DNA from: Paracoccaceae bacterium
GTDB lineage: Bacteria; Pseudomonadota; Alphaproteobacteria; Rhodobacterales; Rhodobacteraceae
Reading direction: 5' to 3'
DNA length: 64,000 nt
NCBI GenBank assembly: GCA_016744015.1
Contig: JADGFD010000002.1
Location: forward strand, 248,001-312,000
Below the pieces are notes generated by a model, which saw only the letters and a program-made list of their open reading frames with translations, did no database searches and was not told the DNA's origin. Position numbers and translations under genes: made by a program. Positions within the stretch are counted from its first letter, which is position 1; each line of letters opens with the position of its first letter. Below, one piece after another: positions 8,779 through 16,175 of the stretch.

Positions 8779-9040
8779 GTAGGCCACGAAATAGTGTAAA
8801 ACGGGCAACGCGCCACATTTTGTGGCGAAAAACTGCCATAACAACTATGGCAAGCACGTGAGGCTATTGAAATAGTGAAAGTGCTTGCCAACTTGTGAGA
8901 GTATGCTATAGCCCCCAAAGGATTCACCGGAGGCTCTGCCCTGCGGGTAGTTTTTAGTTTTTTAATGGAAGATTTGGCGGATCGCTAATGACACCTAACA
9001 ACAGAGTGGTTCGCCGCTCACCTGATAAAAGGATGAAACC
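8779..9040 (+). other. Structured region and leader upstream of acpP
   Basis: No gene is seen in these 262 bases. Three perfect inverted repeats occur: CGCCACA 8811-8817 with 8821-8827; TGCCATA 8834-8840 with 8846-8852; GGCAAGCAC 8849-8857 with GTGCTTGCC 8881-8889. The last two share bases 8849-8852 and cannot form together. They may form the end of the upstream transcript. The acpP transcript would then begin near 8919 with a leader of about 120 bases containing a T-rich stretch near 8950-8962. Confidence 0.5.
8885..8912 (+). promoter_or_regulatory. Probable acpP promoter
   Basis: TTGCCA at 8885-8890 and TATAGC at 8907-8912, separated by 16 bases, fit a sigma-70 type promoter. The minus 35 overlaps the right arm of the GGCAAGCAC/GTGCTTGCC inverted repeat, so a bound regulator could influence initiation. 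Confidence 0.45.
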
Positions 9041-9274
9041 ATGAGCGACATTTCAGATCGCCTGAAAAAGATTGTTGTCGAGCACCTGAGCGTGGAAGAA
9101 GACAAAGTTGTTGAAGGCGCGTCCTTCATTGATGATCTGGGCGCTGACAGCCTTGACACTGTTGAGCTGGTTATGGCTTTTGAAGAAGAGTTCGGCATTG
9201 AGATCCCTGACGACGCAGCAGAGACTATTCAGTCTTTCGGCGACGCGGTGAGCTACATCACCAAAAACACCTGA
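9041..9274 (+). CDS. acpP: Acyl carrier protein
   Basis: Carries growing acyl chains on a 4'-phosphopantetheine arm for all steps of type II fatty-acid synthesis. The 77-residue acidic product has the canonical [18 protein letters not shown] motif, with Ser37 as the attachment site, and the normal family length. AAAGGA precedes ATG 9041 at good spacing. It has its own promoter and a strong terminator directly after it, so acpP is probably expressed as a separate abundant transcript between fabG and fabF. Confidence 0.98.
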   Translation: MSDISDRLKKIVVEHLSVEEDKVVEGASFIDDLGADSLDTVELVMAFEEEFGIEIPDDAAETIQSFGDAVSYITKNT

Positions 9275-9299
9275 TTTTTTGGTGCAGGTATGATAAAAC

Positions 9300-9329
9300 G
9301 GCATCCAGCGCGGCTGGGTGCCTTTTTTT
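9300..9329 (+). terminator. Intrinsic terminator after acpP
   Basis: GGCATCCAGC pairs with GCTGGGTGCC (one G-T wobble, three-base loop) and is followed by seven T residues. This is a textbook rho-independent terminator 25 bases after the acpP stop. Confidence 0.9.
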
Positions 9330-9345
9330 GTTTGGGAGATTGATT

Positions 9346-9765
9346 GTGAAATTTAGAGCGATATTTAGTGCGGCGGCACTGGCTTTGGGGCTGGGCAGCG
9401 GGGCGCAGGCGCAGTTTTTAACAGCTGCCGAGGTGAAGCCGATTTTGGAAATGACTCAGGGGAACTGGGTGGGAGTTCGCGTTTGGGAAGGAAATGACCT
9501 GCTCTATTTCACCCATTTGGTGACCTTTCGCTGTGGGCTTGAAGAAGTATTTTTTGGGATAAACGGTGAGGTGCCAAGCGTGCCGTTGCCACTGGAACCT
9601 TGCTATGAAGGCACCGCTGCGCCTGCGGCGATGGACCCAGTGAAATATCCGCCTTATATGACCTTTCCTGTCGGCTCTATTCATGCGGTGACGCTCATGA
9701 TGATGTATGATGACGGCGACATTCAGGAAGTGACCTTCGAACGCGCGCAGATACAGATACCATAG
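9346..9765 (+). CDS. Hypothetical secreted protein
   Basis: Starts at GTG 9346 with GGGAG seven bases upstream; earlier TTG codons at 9328 and 9340 lie in the acpP terminator tail or the ribosome site. The product (about 139 residues) has a clean signal peptide ending GAQAQF and should be periplasmic. The mature part shows two cysteines and the stretch GNWVGVRVWEGNDLLYFTHLVTFRCG, which suggests a small beta-rich fold. Family not recognised. It lies between acpP and fabF on the same strand, 62 bases before fabF. Confidence 0.6.
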   Translation: MKFRAIFSAAALALGLGSGAQAQFLTAAEVKPILEMTQGNWVGVRVWEGNDLLYFTHLVTFRCGLEEVFFGINGEVPSVPLPLEPCYEGTAAPAAMDPVKYPPYMTFPVGSIHAVTLMMMYDDGDIQEVTFERAQIQIP

Positions 9766-9827
9766 GTCTTGCCCTTGGGCTTTGGCTTGGGGTAAAACAT
9801 GCGAAAATAGAATAAGGTGGGGCTGAT

Positions 9828-11084
9828 ATGCGTCGAGTTGTAGTTACGGGTCTGGGGATGGTTTCTCCTTTGGCGGATGGTGTGGATAAAACTTGGGAGC
9901 GGTTGCTGGACGGGCAATCGGGCGCGGGGCCGATTACGCGGTTTGATACCGAGGGGCACAAAACGACCTATGCCTGCGAGGTGCCTTTTGGAGATGGGTC
10001 AGACGGGACGTTTAACCCTGACACCTATATGGCGCCGAAAGAACAGCGCAAGGTGGACACGTTTATTATGTTTGCCATGGCGGCGGCACAGCAGGCCGTG
10101 GAAGACGCGGGCTGGCAGCCTGAAGATGAGGAAAGCCGCGAGCGCACGGGGGTTATGATCGGCTCTGGCATTGGTGGCTTGCAGTTGATCGAGAAGACTG
10201 TGCTGATGATGGCGGAAAAAGGCCCGCGCAGGGTGTCACCGTTTTTTATTCCGGGGTCGCTGATTAACCTGTGCTCGGGGCAGGTTTCGATTAAATATGG
10301 CTTTAAGGGGCCAAACCACGCGGTCGTAACGGCCTGCTCAACCGGCGCGCATGCTATTGGCGATGCGGCGCGGCTAATTATGCTGGATGATGCGGACGTA
10401 ATGGTGGCTGGCGGGGCCGAGGCGGCGATTTGCGGTATCGGGATTGCGGGCTTTAATGCAGCCAAGGCGCTTTCAACCGGTCGAGCGGATGAGCCAGAAA
10501 AGGCCTCGCGGCCCTATGACCAAGACCGTGATGGCTTTGTGATGGGCGAGGGCGCTGGCGTGGTGGTTCTGGAAGAACTGGAGCACGCGAAAGCGCGCGG
10601 CGCGACGATTTATGCTGAAGTTGTTGGCTATGGGCTTTCGGGCGATGCGTTTCATATAACCGCACCTGCGGCTGATGGTGATGGCGGATTCCGCTCGATG
10701 AAGGCGGCTTTGAAACGGGCGGGGCTCGCGCCTGCGGATGTGGATTATGTGAATGCACACGGGACATCAACCATGGCGGACGTGATTGAGTTGGGCGCCG
10801 TGGAGCGGCTGCTGGGCGAGGAGAGCACAGCGACGATGTCTTCCACGAAGTCGTCGATCGGGCACTTGCTGGGGGCCGCAGGGGCGGTTGAGGCGATATT
10901 CTCGATACTGGCGATACGGGACCAGATTGCCCCGCCAACGATTAACCTTGATACTCCTGTGGAAAGCCGGCTGGACCTTGCGCCGAATAAGGCGGTGAAG
11001 CGGAAGATTGACGTGGCCCTAAGCAATTCATTCGGCTTTGGCGGCACCAATGCTTCGGTTGTTTTCAAGAAGTTGGATAGCTAA
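9828..11084 (+). CDS. fabF: 3-oxoacyl-ACP synthase II
   Basis: Condenses acyl-ACP with malonyl-ACP in the elongation cycle. The 418-residue product has the normal length and the full KAS I/II catalytic set: Cys170 in VVTACSTGAHAIGDA, His310 in NAHGTSTMADV, Lys340 and His345 in KSSIGHLLGAAGAVE, and the C-terminal glycine loop NSFGFGGTNAS. The mltG start codon follows its stop with no gap, so the two are translationally coupled, a pairing seen in many bacteria. Confidence 0.97.
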   Translation: MRRVVVTGLGMVSPLADGVDKTWERLLDGQSGAGPITRFDTEGHKTTYACEVPFGDGSDGTFNPDTYMAPKEQRKVDTFIMFAMAAAQQAVEDAGWQPEDEESRERTGVMIGSGIGGLQLIEKTVLMMAEKGPRRVSPFFIPGSLINLCSGQVSIKYGFKGPNHAVVTACSTGAHAIGDAARLIMLDDADVMVAGGAEAAICGIGIAGFNAAKALSTGRADEPEKASRPYDQDRDGFVMGEGAGVVVLEELEHAKARGATIYAEVVGYGLSGDAFHITAPAADGDGGFRSMKAALKRAGLAPADVDYVNAHGTSTMADVIELGAVERLLGEESTATMSSTKSSIGHLLGAAGAVEAIFSILAIRDQIAPPTINLDTPVESRLDLAPNKAVKRKIDVALSNSFGFGGTNASVVFKKLDS

Positions 11085-12224
11085 ATGCGCAAGGCTCTGG
11101 TTTCGAATGCACTGATGTTTTTGATCGTCGGGCTGATTGGCTTTGGCGCGGTGCTAGGCTGGGGCAAGGCGCAATTTGGGGCCGTGGGGCCGCTGACGAA
11201 GGCGATTTGTTTTACCGTGCCGGGCGGGTCTAACTTTAGCAAGGTGAGCGAGCAACTGGCGGAGGCTGGCGCGATTGAAACGCCTTGGATTTTCCGGATT
11301 GGCGTGCGCAATAGCGGGAAATCTGGTGACTTGAAGGCGGGGACTTTTGTGTTGCGGCAGGGGGCCTCGATGGCCGAGATCACGGATGAGTTGACTCAGA
11401 GTGGCGCGGCAACTTGCGGTAGCGAGATTGTACTGCGGGTGGGTGTGACGCGGAGCGATTTGCAGATGCGGGAGGTGGACCCTTCGACGGAGCGGATGGT
11501 AACTGTTGCGAGCTATGTGCTGGGAAGCGGTGAATTGCCGAGCGAATACAGCCGCTTGCGGGCTGATGATGCCACGGAGTATCGAGTGCAAATGGCTGAG
11601 GGCTCAACCGTTTGGCTGGTGGCTGAGGCCTTAAGGCAGGCGGAGTTTTTGTCCGGCGAAGTTGGCGTTTTGCCGCAAGAGGGTATGATGGCGCCCGATA
11701 GTTATGCGGTGAGTGCAGGGAGCGACCGTGGCGCGCTGATGGCCGCGATGGTGGAAAAACAGGAGGAGCGGCTGGCGGCGGCTTGGGCCACGCGGGCAAC
11801 GGATTTGCCGATAGACTCGCCCGGGGATTTGCTGATTTTGGCTTCGATCATTGAAAAAGAGACCGGTATTGCGGAGGAGCGCGGGCTGGTGGCCGGCGTT
11901 TTTGCCAATCGGCTAAGGCGCGGGATGCGGCTGCAAACGGACCCTTCGGTGATTTATGGCATCACACTGGGCAAAGAGATTTTGGGGCGAGGGCTGCGGG
12001 TAAGTGAGCTTAGGGGCGAAACGCCTTATAATACTTATGTAATTCCGGGCTTGCCGGTGACGGCGATTGCCAACCCCGGCAAGGAGGCCATTGAAGCGGC
12101 TGCGAATCCGGAGGCGACGGAATTTATCTTTTTTGTGGCGGATGGCACAGGGGGGCATGCTTTTGCCGCGACTTTGGAAGAGCACAATGCCAACGTGGCC
12201 AAATGGCGGGCGGCTGGAAATTAG
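11085..12224 (+). CDS. mltG: Endolytic murein transglycosylase (YceG-like)
   Basis: Inner-membrane enzyme that cleaves nascent glycan strands and helps set their length. 379 residues: one N-terminal transmembrane segment (ALMFLIVGLIGFGAVLGWG), then the YceG fold with the signature LLILASIIEKETGIAEER, where the catalytic glutamate lies, and VFANRLRRGMRLQTDPSVIYG. It is fused head to tail with fabF. The gene ends 16 bases before a CtrA-like box and about 200 bases before the gene transfer agent cluster. Confidence 0.93.
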   Translation: MRKALVSNALMFLIVGLIGFGAVLGWGKAQFGAVGPLTKAICFTVPGGSNFSKVSEQLAEAGAIETPWIFRIGVRNSGKSGDLKAGTFVLRQGASMAEITDELTQSGAATCGSEIVLRVGVTRSDLQMREVDPSTERMVTVASYVLGSGELPSEYSRLRADDATEYRVQMAEGSTVWLVAEALRQAEFLSGEVGVLPQEGMMAPDSYAVSAGSDRGALMAAMVEKQEERLAAAWATRATDLPIDSPGDLLILASIIEKETGIAEERGLVAGVFANRLRRGMRLQTDPSVIYGITLGKEILGRGLRVSELRGETPYNTYVIPGLPVTAIANPGKEAIEAAANPEATEFIFFVADGTGGHAFAATLEEHNANVAKWRAAGN

Positions 12225-12240
12225 GCTTTAGTTCAACGGC

Positions 12241-12255
12241 TTAGTGATTCGTTAA
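12241..12255 (+). promoter_or_regulatory. CtrA-like box upstream of the GTA cluster
   Basis: TTAG, seven bases (TGATTCG), then TTAA matches the TTAA-N7-TTAA consensus of the alphaproteobacterial cell-cycle regulator CtrA with one deviation. The spacer contains GATTC, a CcrM methylation site. It lies in the 201-bp gap between mltG and the first GTA gene. CtrA is a known requirement for Rhodobacter GTA expression; direct binding here is inference. Confidence 0.45.
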
Positions 12256-12425
12256 CGCGAAGTGTTGCGTGGCGAACGCACGTATGGCGTGCAAATTGCT
12301 TGACTTTGCGAACGGTGTTGGGTATAACTCTAAGCAAGCTGGAAGAAATGGGCGAGCGGACTACCGAAGGGTGGGCCGCTCTTTTCGTTTCTGCCCCCAT
12401 ACGGAGGCAGGTGAAGGCTGAACAT

Positions 12426-12758
12426 ATGACATTGAAATCGTCCAACGCTGGGAAGCCCAGCGAGGATACGCTGCGCTCGGCACGGTTTGTTTACAAACGG
12501 TTGGCGCGGGGATTGCAGGTGCTTGTAGAGCGACTGGAAGGCGGGCTGGAGTCTGAGGACCCGACGGCTGTTCAGAAGCAAATAAGCGGGCATTTCAAAA
12601 CCTTGCAACAAATTGTTGATATGGAGTTGGCGCTTGGAAAACGTGAAAAGCAAACGGGCGGCGGGGCAACCGCGCTCGACCTTGACGCGGCAAGACGCGA
12701 GATCTGTGATCGACTACTTAAGCGGGCTGGGGCCGGAGGCGCTGACGAAAGCGCTTGA
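12426..12758 (+). CDS. GTA small terminase-like protein (g1)
   Basis: First gene of the gene transfer agent cluster. The 110-residue, strongly helical product fits the size and position of RcGTA g1, the small terminase partner that helps the large terminase engage host DNA without sequence specificity. ATG 12426 is preferred; the frame is open further upstream to 12300, but that stretch lies in the presumed promoter and leader. The gene overlaps the large terminase gene. Identity rests mainly on position, length and helical character. Confidence 0.75.
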   Translation: MTLKSSNAGKPSEDTLRSARFVYKRLARGLQVLVERLEGGLESEDPTAVQKQISGHFKTLQQIVDMELALGKREKQTGGGATALDLDAARREICDRLLKRAGAGGADESA

Positions 12759-14034
12759 TGGCCTGAGTGAAAATGCGCTGGTGTCTCTGCCTTGGCTCTT
12801 TGAGTTTTGGGCCTTGGAGGGACATCAGCTGCCACCGGAAGGCGACTGGACGACTTGGGTGATTTTGGGCGGGCGCGGCGCGGGTAAAACCCGGGCCGGT
12901 GCTGAATGGGTTCGCGCTCAGATTGAGGGGGCGGGGCCTTTGGACAAGGGGCTTTGCCGCCGGATGGCGCTGGTGGGCGAGACGATTGAGCAATGTCGTG
13001 AGGTTATGGTTTTTGGGGAAAGCGGAATTTTAGCATGCAGTCCGCCAGATAGGCGGCCTGTGTATGAGGCAACGCGGAAGCGGCTGCTGTGGCCCAACGG
13101 GGCGGTGGCGGAGCTTTATTCGGCGTTTGACCCCGAGCGGCTTAGGGGGCCGCAATTTGACGGGGCTTGGGTGGACGAGCTGGCAAAGTGGAAAAAGGGG
13201 CGTGAGGCGTGGGACATGCTGCAATTCGCGCTGCGACTGGGGGAGAATCCTAGGCAGGTGGTGACGACAACGCCGCGGAATAGTGAGCTGCTAAAGGAGA
13301 TTTTGGGAGAGGCGGCGACGGTGAAAACCTCGGCGGCGACGAGTGCAAATAGTGCCAATTTGGCGGCTTCGTTTTTGACGTATGTGACGGCGAAATATAA
13401 AGGCACGAGGCTGGGGCGGCAGGAGCTTGAGGGGGAGCTTTTGACGGCGGAAGAGGGCGCACTTTGGAGCCATGGGGGCTTTAAGCGGGGAAAGGCTGAG
13501 GCGTTTAGCCGGATCGTTGTGGCAGTGGACCCGCCGGTGACGAGTGGTGAGAAGGCTGACCTGTGTGGGATTGTGGTGGTTGGGGTGGTGGCTGAGGGGC
13601 CGCCGACGGAATGGCGGGCTGTGGTGCTGAAGGATGCAAGTATTCAGGGGGCTTCACCGCAGGCTTGGGCGAGCCGCGCGGTAGAGGTTTTTAGGGATTT
13701 TGAGGCGGACCGTTTGGTGGCGGAGGTGAACCAAGGGGGCGAGCTGGTGGAGAGTTTAATCCGGCAGATTGACCCGTTGGTGGCTTATCGCGCAGTGCGG
13801 GCCTCACGCGGGAAAATTGCGCGGGCGGAGCCGGTGGCAGCGCTTTACGAGCAGGGGCGTGTGGCGCATCTGGAGGGGCTGGAGAGGCTTGAAGACCAGA
13901 TGTGCTTGATGACCGGCGAAGGGTTTAAGGGCAGTGGCAGCCCTGACAGGGTGGACGCTTTGGTCTGGGCGATAACGGATTTGATGATTGACCCGGCGGG
14001 GGTGTTTTTGGCGCCTCGGGTGCGGGCGTTGTAG
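12706..14034 (+). CDS. GTA large terminase (g2)
   Basis: Packaging motor that cuts host DNA and drives it into the GTA head. Walker A GGRGAGKT at about residues 55-62, Walker B FDGAWVDEL, then the TTTPRN coupling segment, then an RNase H-like nuclease with acidic residues in VAVDPPVTSGEKADLCG, LVAEVNQGGELV and GSPDRVDALVWA. The start is uncertain: no ATG exists, GTG 12706 gives MIDYLSGLGPEALTKALDG and a 53-base overlap with g1, and GTG 12643 would add 21 residues. Homologues fill the head with a few kilobases of random host DNA. Confidence 0.93.
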   Translation: MIDYLSGLGPEALTKALDGLSENALVSLPWLFEFWALEGHQLPPEGDWTTWVILGGRGAGKTRAGAEWVRAQIEGAGPLDKGLCRRMALVGETIEQCREVMVFGESGILACSPPDRRPVYEATRKRLLWPNGAVAELYSAFDPERLRGPQFDGAWVDELAKWKKGREAWDMLQFALRLGENPRQVVTTTPRNSELLKEILGEAATVKTSAATSANSANLAASFLTYVTAKYKGTRLGRQELEGELLTAEEGALWSHGGFKRGKAEAFSRIVVAVDPPVTSGEKADLCGIVVVGVVAEGPPTEWRAVVLKDASIQGASPQAWASRAVEVFRDFEADRLVAEVNQGGELVESLIRQIDPLVAYRAVRASRGKIARAEPVAALYEQGRVAHLEGLERLEDQMCLMTGEGFKGSGSPDRVDALVWAITDLMIDPAGVFLAPRVRAL

Positions 14035-14067
14035 GTGGTGGGTGCAAGTACCCACCCTACGGATTTC
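14035..14067. repeat. REP-like palindrome, copy 1
   Basis: GTGGTGGGTGCAAGTACCCA and the following CCCTACGGATTTC form an inverted repeat (GGTGGGT...ACCCACC) starting directly after the g2 stop codon. It matches 15550-15582 at 32 of 33 positions. A shorter relative with the same CCACCCTAC/GTAGGGTGG edge lies at 49809-49834. Confidence 0.8.
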
Positions 14068-14072
14068 GAGTG

Positions 14073-14114
14073 TTTAATTGACCTTACTAAACTGGTTTAA
14101 TGAGGTCAGTTAAG
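14073..14114. repeat. Imperfect palindrome between g2 and g3
   Basis: TTGACCTTACTAAACT faces GGTTTAATGAGGTCAGTTAA. The arms pair over about 17 positions with two mismatches or wobbles. The core ACCTTACTAAACT is identical to the left arm of the perfect palindrome at 20801-20838, so the two are related elements within one gene cluster. Confidence 0.65.
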
Positions 14115-14150
14115 CGGTAATGTTTTGCGATAAAATGGGGGCATAACTTT

Positions 14151-15323
14151 ATGGTTTTGCAGATTTTTAAGGCGTCTAAGGGCGCGAGTGAAAAGAAGTC
14201 TAGCGCGGTGGCCGGAGTTGTGGCTTTTCAGGGCGCGGGGCGTGTGGCTTGGACGGGACAAGACACGGCTAGCTTGACGCGCAACGGGTTTGTGGGGAAC
14301 CCTGTGGGGTTTCGCTGTGTGAAGATGATTGCCGAGGCAGCGGCGGCTGTGGGGCTGGTTTTGAGCGACGCGGAGCGCCGCTATGAGGCGCACCCGATGC
14401 TGGGCTTATTGGCGCGGCCTAATGGGGCGCAGGGGCGGGCGGATTTGCTTGAGGCGCTGTTTGGGCAGCTGTTGCTTTCGGGGGATGGCTACCTTGAGGC
14501 GGCGGGGCTGGATGAAGCGGGACTGCCGCAGGAGCTTTTTGTGCTGCGGTCTGACCGGATGCGGGTGGTGCCCGGGGCTGATGGTTGGCCGGTGGCGTAT
14601 GAATATGCGGTGGGGGGCAAGAAACACAGGTTTGATATGCGCGGCGAGGTGAAGCCGGTGCTGCATGTGAAGCTGTTTCACCCTGCGGATGACCATTACG
14701 GGCTTTCGCCGATGGCGGCAGCGCAGAAGGCGATGGATGTACATAACTCTGCAAGTGCTTGGAGCAAGGCGCTTTTGGACAATGCGGCGCGGCCTAGTGG
14801 TGCAATTGTTTATAAGGGTGCTGACGGCATGGGGAGCATGGCGGAAGACCAGTATGACCGGCTGGTGGATGAGATGGAGAGTCATCATCAGGGGGCGCGG
14901 AATGCGGGCCGGCCTATGCTGCTTGAGGGCGGTTTGGACTGGAAGCCAATGGGGTTTAGCCCGTCTGACATGGAGTTTCAGAAAACCAAGGAGAGTGCCG
15001 CGCGGGAAATTGCGCTGGCTTTTGGCGTGCCGCCGATGCTGCTGGGGCTGCCCGGAGATGCGGCTTATGCGAATTATGCGGAGGCGAACCGGGCGTTTTA
15101 CCGGCAGACGGTTTTGCCGCTGGTGGGCAAGCTTTGCGGAGCGCTGGGGAACTGGCTTTCGGATTATTATGGCGAGGTTTTAAGCCTGAAGGCGGATCTT
15201 GATAGCGTACCGGCGCTGAGTGTTGAGCGGGAGTCGCAATGGCGGCGCGTGGCGAATGCGGGCTTTTTGACCGATGCCGAAAAGCGGGCCATGCTTGGCC
15301 TACCGGCGACTGCCGATGAATGA
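14151..15323 (+). CDS. GTA portal protein (g3)
   Basis: Dodecameric channel at the head vertex through which DNA enters and leaves the particle. 390 residues, HK97-type portal family: FVGNPVGFRCVKMIAEAAA near the start, NGAQGRADLLEALFGQLLLSGDGYLEA, YGLSPMAAAQKAMD, and the C-terminal FGVPPMLLGLPGDAAYANYAEANRAFYRQTVLP signature. A GGGGG tract precedes ATG 14151. About 115 bases carrying two palindromic elements separate it from g2, where related clusters are usually compact. Confidence 0.95.
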   Translation: MVLQIFKASKGASEKKSSAVAGVVAFQGAGRVAWTGQDTASLTRNGFVGNPVGFRCVKMIAEAAAAVGLVLSDAERRYEAHPMLGLLARPNGAQGRADLLEALFGQLLLSGDGYLEAAGLDEAGLPQELFVLRSDRMRVVPGADGWPVAYEYAVGGKKHRFDMRGEVKPVLHVKLFHPADDHYGLSPMAAAQKAMDVHNSASAWSKALLDNAARPSGAIVYKGADGMGSMAEDQYDRLVDEMESHHQGARNAGRPMLLEGGLDWKPMGFSPSDMEFQKTKESAAREIALAFGVPPMLLGLPGDAAYANYAEANRAFYRQTVLPLVGKLCGALGNWLSDYYGEVLSLKADLDSVPALSVERESQWRRVANAGFLTDAEKRAMLGLPATADE

Positions 15324-15549
15324 GCGCAAGGCGGGGGGGTCGCGATACCTTTATGAGCCATTTGATGCGGCGCAGGCGCGGATTGAGGCGCATGAACGGG
15401 TGACCGACGAGCGCTGGAAGGGGCTTGAGCGACGGCTGAACGGGATTGAAACCATGCTGGAGCGGCTGGAAAAGCGGATGTGGCTGGCGGTTTATGGCGC
15501 GGCGAGTTTGTTTTTGGCGAATGTCGCGGTGGCGTTTTTGCAGGGGTGA
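15316..15549 (+). CDS. GTA small membrane protein (g3.5)
   Basis: 77 residues: a charged, coiled-coil-prone part (RIEAHERVTDERWKGLERRL, ETMLERLEKRM) followed by one C-terminal transmembrane helix (WLAVYGAASLFLANVAVAFL). It occupies the g3.5 position between portal and protease known from Rhodobacter capsulatus. ATG 15316 overlaps the portal stop by eight bases. Its role is not established; an anchoring or assembly function is inference from the tail-anchored layout. Confidence 0.8.
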   Translation: MNERKAGGSRYLYEPFDAAQARIEAHERVTDERWKGLERRLNGIETMLERLEKRMWLAVYGAASLFLANVAVAFLQG

Positions 15550-15582
15550 GTGGTGGGTGCAAGCACCCACCCTACGGATTTC
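15550..15582. repeat. REP-like palindrome, copy 2
   Basis: Second copy of the 14035-14067 element, same orientation, one base different; the difference makes this copy the better palindrome (GGTGGGTGC AA GCACCCACC). It starts directly after the g3.5 stop and ends 21 bases before g4. Confidence 0.8.
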
Positions 15583-15603
15583 AAAATATCGAAAGGGATT
15601 GAG

Positions 15604-16149
15604 ATGAATTATTCTCCATTCGTGGGCCCTGCCTACGAAACCAAATTTTGTGCGCTGGAGGAAGCGGCGGTGAATGGCGCCGTGATTACCGGCTATGCCA
15701 GCTTGTTTGGCGCGGCGGACCAAGGCGGCGATGTGGTGCAGCCGGGGGCGTATAAAGCGTGCTTGAAAAAGCTCGCGGCCAAGGGCGGCAAGATAAAAAT
15801 GCTGTGGCAGCACGATGCGACCAAGCCAATAGGCGTGTGGGACGAGATTGTGGAAGATGCCAAGGGTTTACGGGTTTCTGGTCGGCTTTTGACTGAGGTT
15901 CAGGCTGGCTTTGAAGCGCAGGTGTTGCTGGAAGCGGGGGCGATTGACGGGCTGTCAATTGGCTACCGCACCAAGCGCAGCGAGAAGGCCCAGAAGGGGC
16001 GCTTGCTGCATGAGATTGAGCTTTGGGAGGTGTCACTGGTGACGTTCCCGATGCTTCAAGAGGCGCGTGTGCAGCCTTCTTCAGATGAAGAGGCGTTGGC
16101 GCAAAATCTGGCGGAGACCTTTCGGGCTGCCAGAGACATGCTGGCTTAG
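15604..16149 (+). CDS. GTA prohead protease (g4)
   Basis: Removes the N-terminal scaffold segment of the capsid protein during head maturation. 181 residues of the HK97 S78 family: ITGYASLFGAADQGGDVVQPGAY, the catalytic histidine in KMLWQHDATKPIG, and the serine in IDGLSIGYRTKRSE. ATG 15604 follows a GAAAGGGATTGAG ribosome site; an in-frame GTG at 15550 lies inside the REP-like repeat and is unlikely. It sits directly before the capsid gene, as in HK97-type phages. Confidence 0.93.
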   Translation: MNYSPFVGPAYETKFCALEEAAVNGAVITGYASLFGAADQGGDVVQPGAYKACLKKLAAKGGKIKMLWQHDATKPIGVWDEIVEDAKGLRVSGRLLTEVQAGFEAQVLLEAGAIDGLSIGYRTKRSEKAQKGRLLHEIELWEVSLVTFPMLQEARVQPSSDEEALAQNLAETFRAARDMLA

Positions 16150-16175
16150 TGCCAGCCTAACTTAAAGGATGACCA

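Noticed and set aside
12300-12425. Longer start for GTA g1
   Set aside because: The extra 42 residues lie in the expected promoter/leader region and ATG 12426 gives the size typical of g1.
14956-15813. 285-codon antisense frame across portal, g3.5 and protease genes
   Set aside because: Crosses three well-supported genes and a REP-like repeat; Pro/His/Arg-rich translation without family features.
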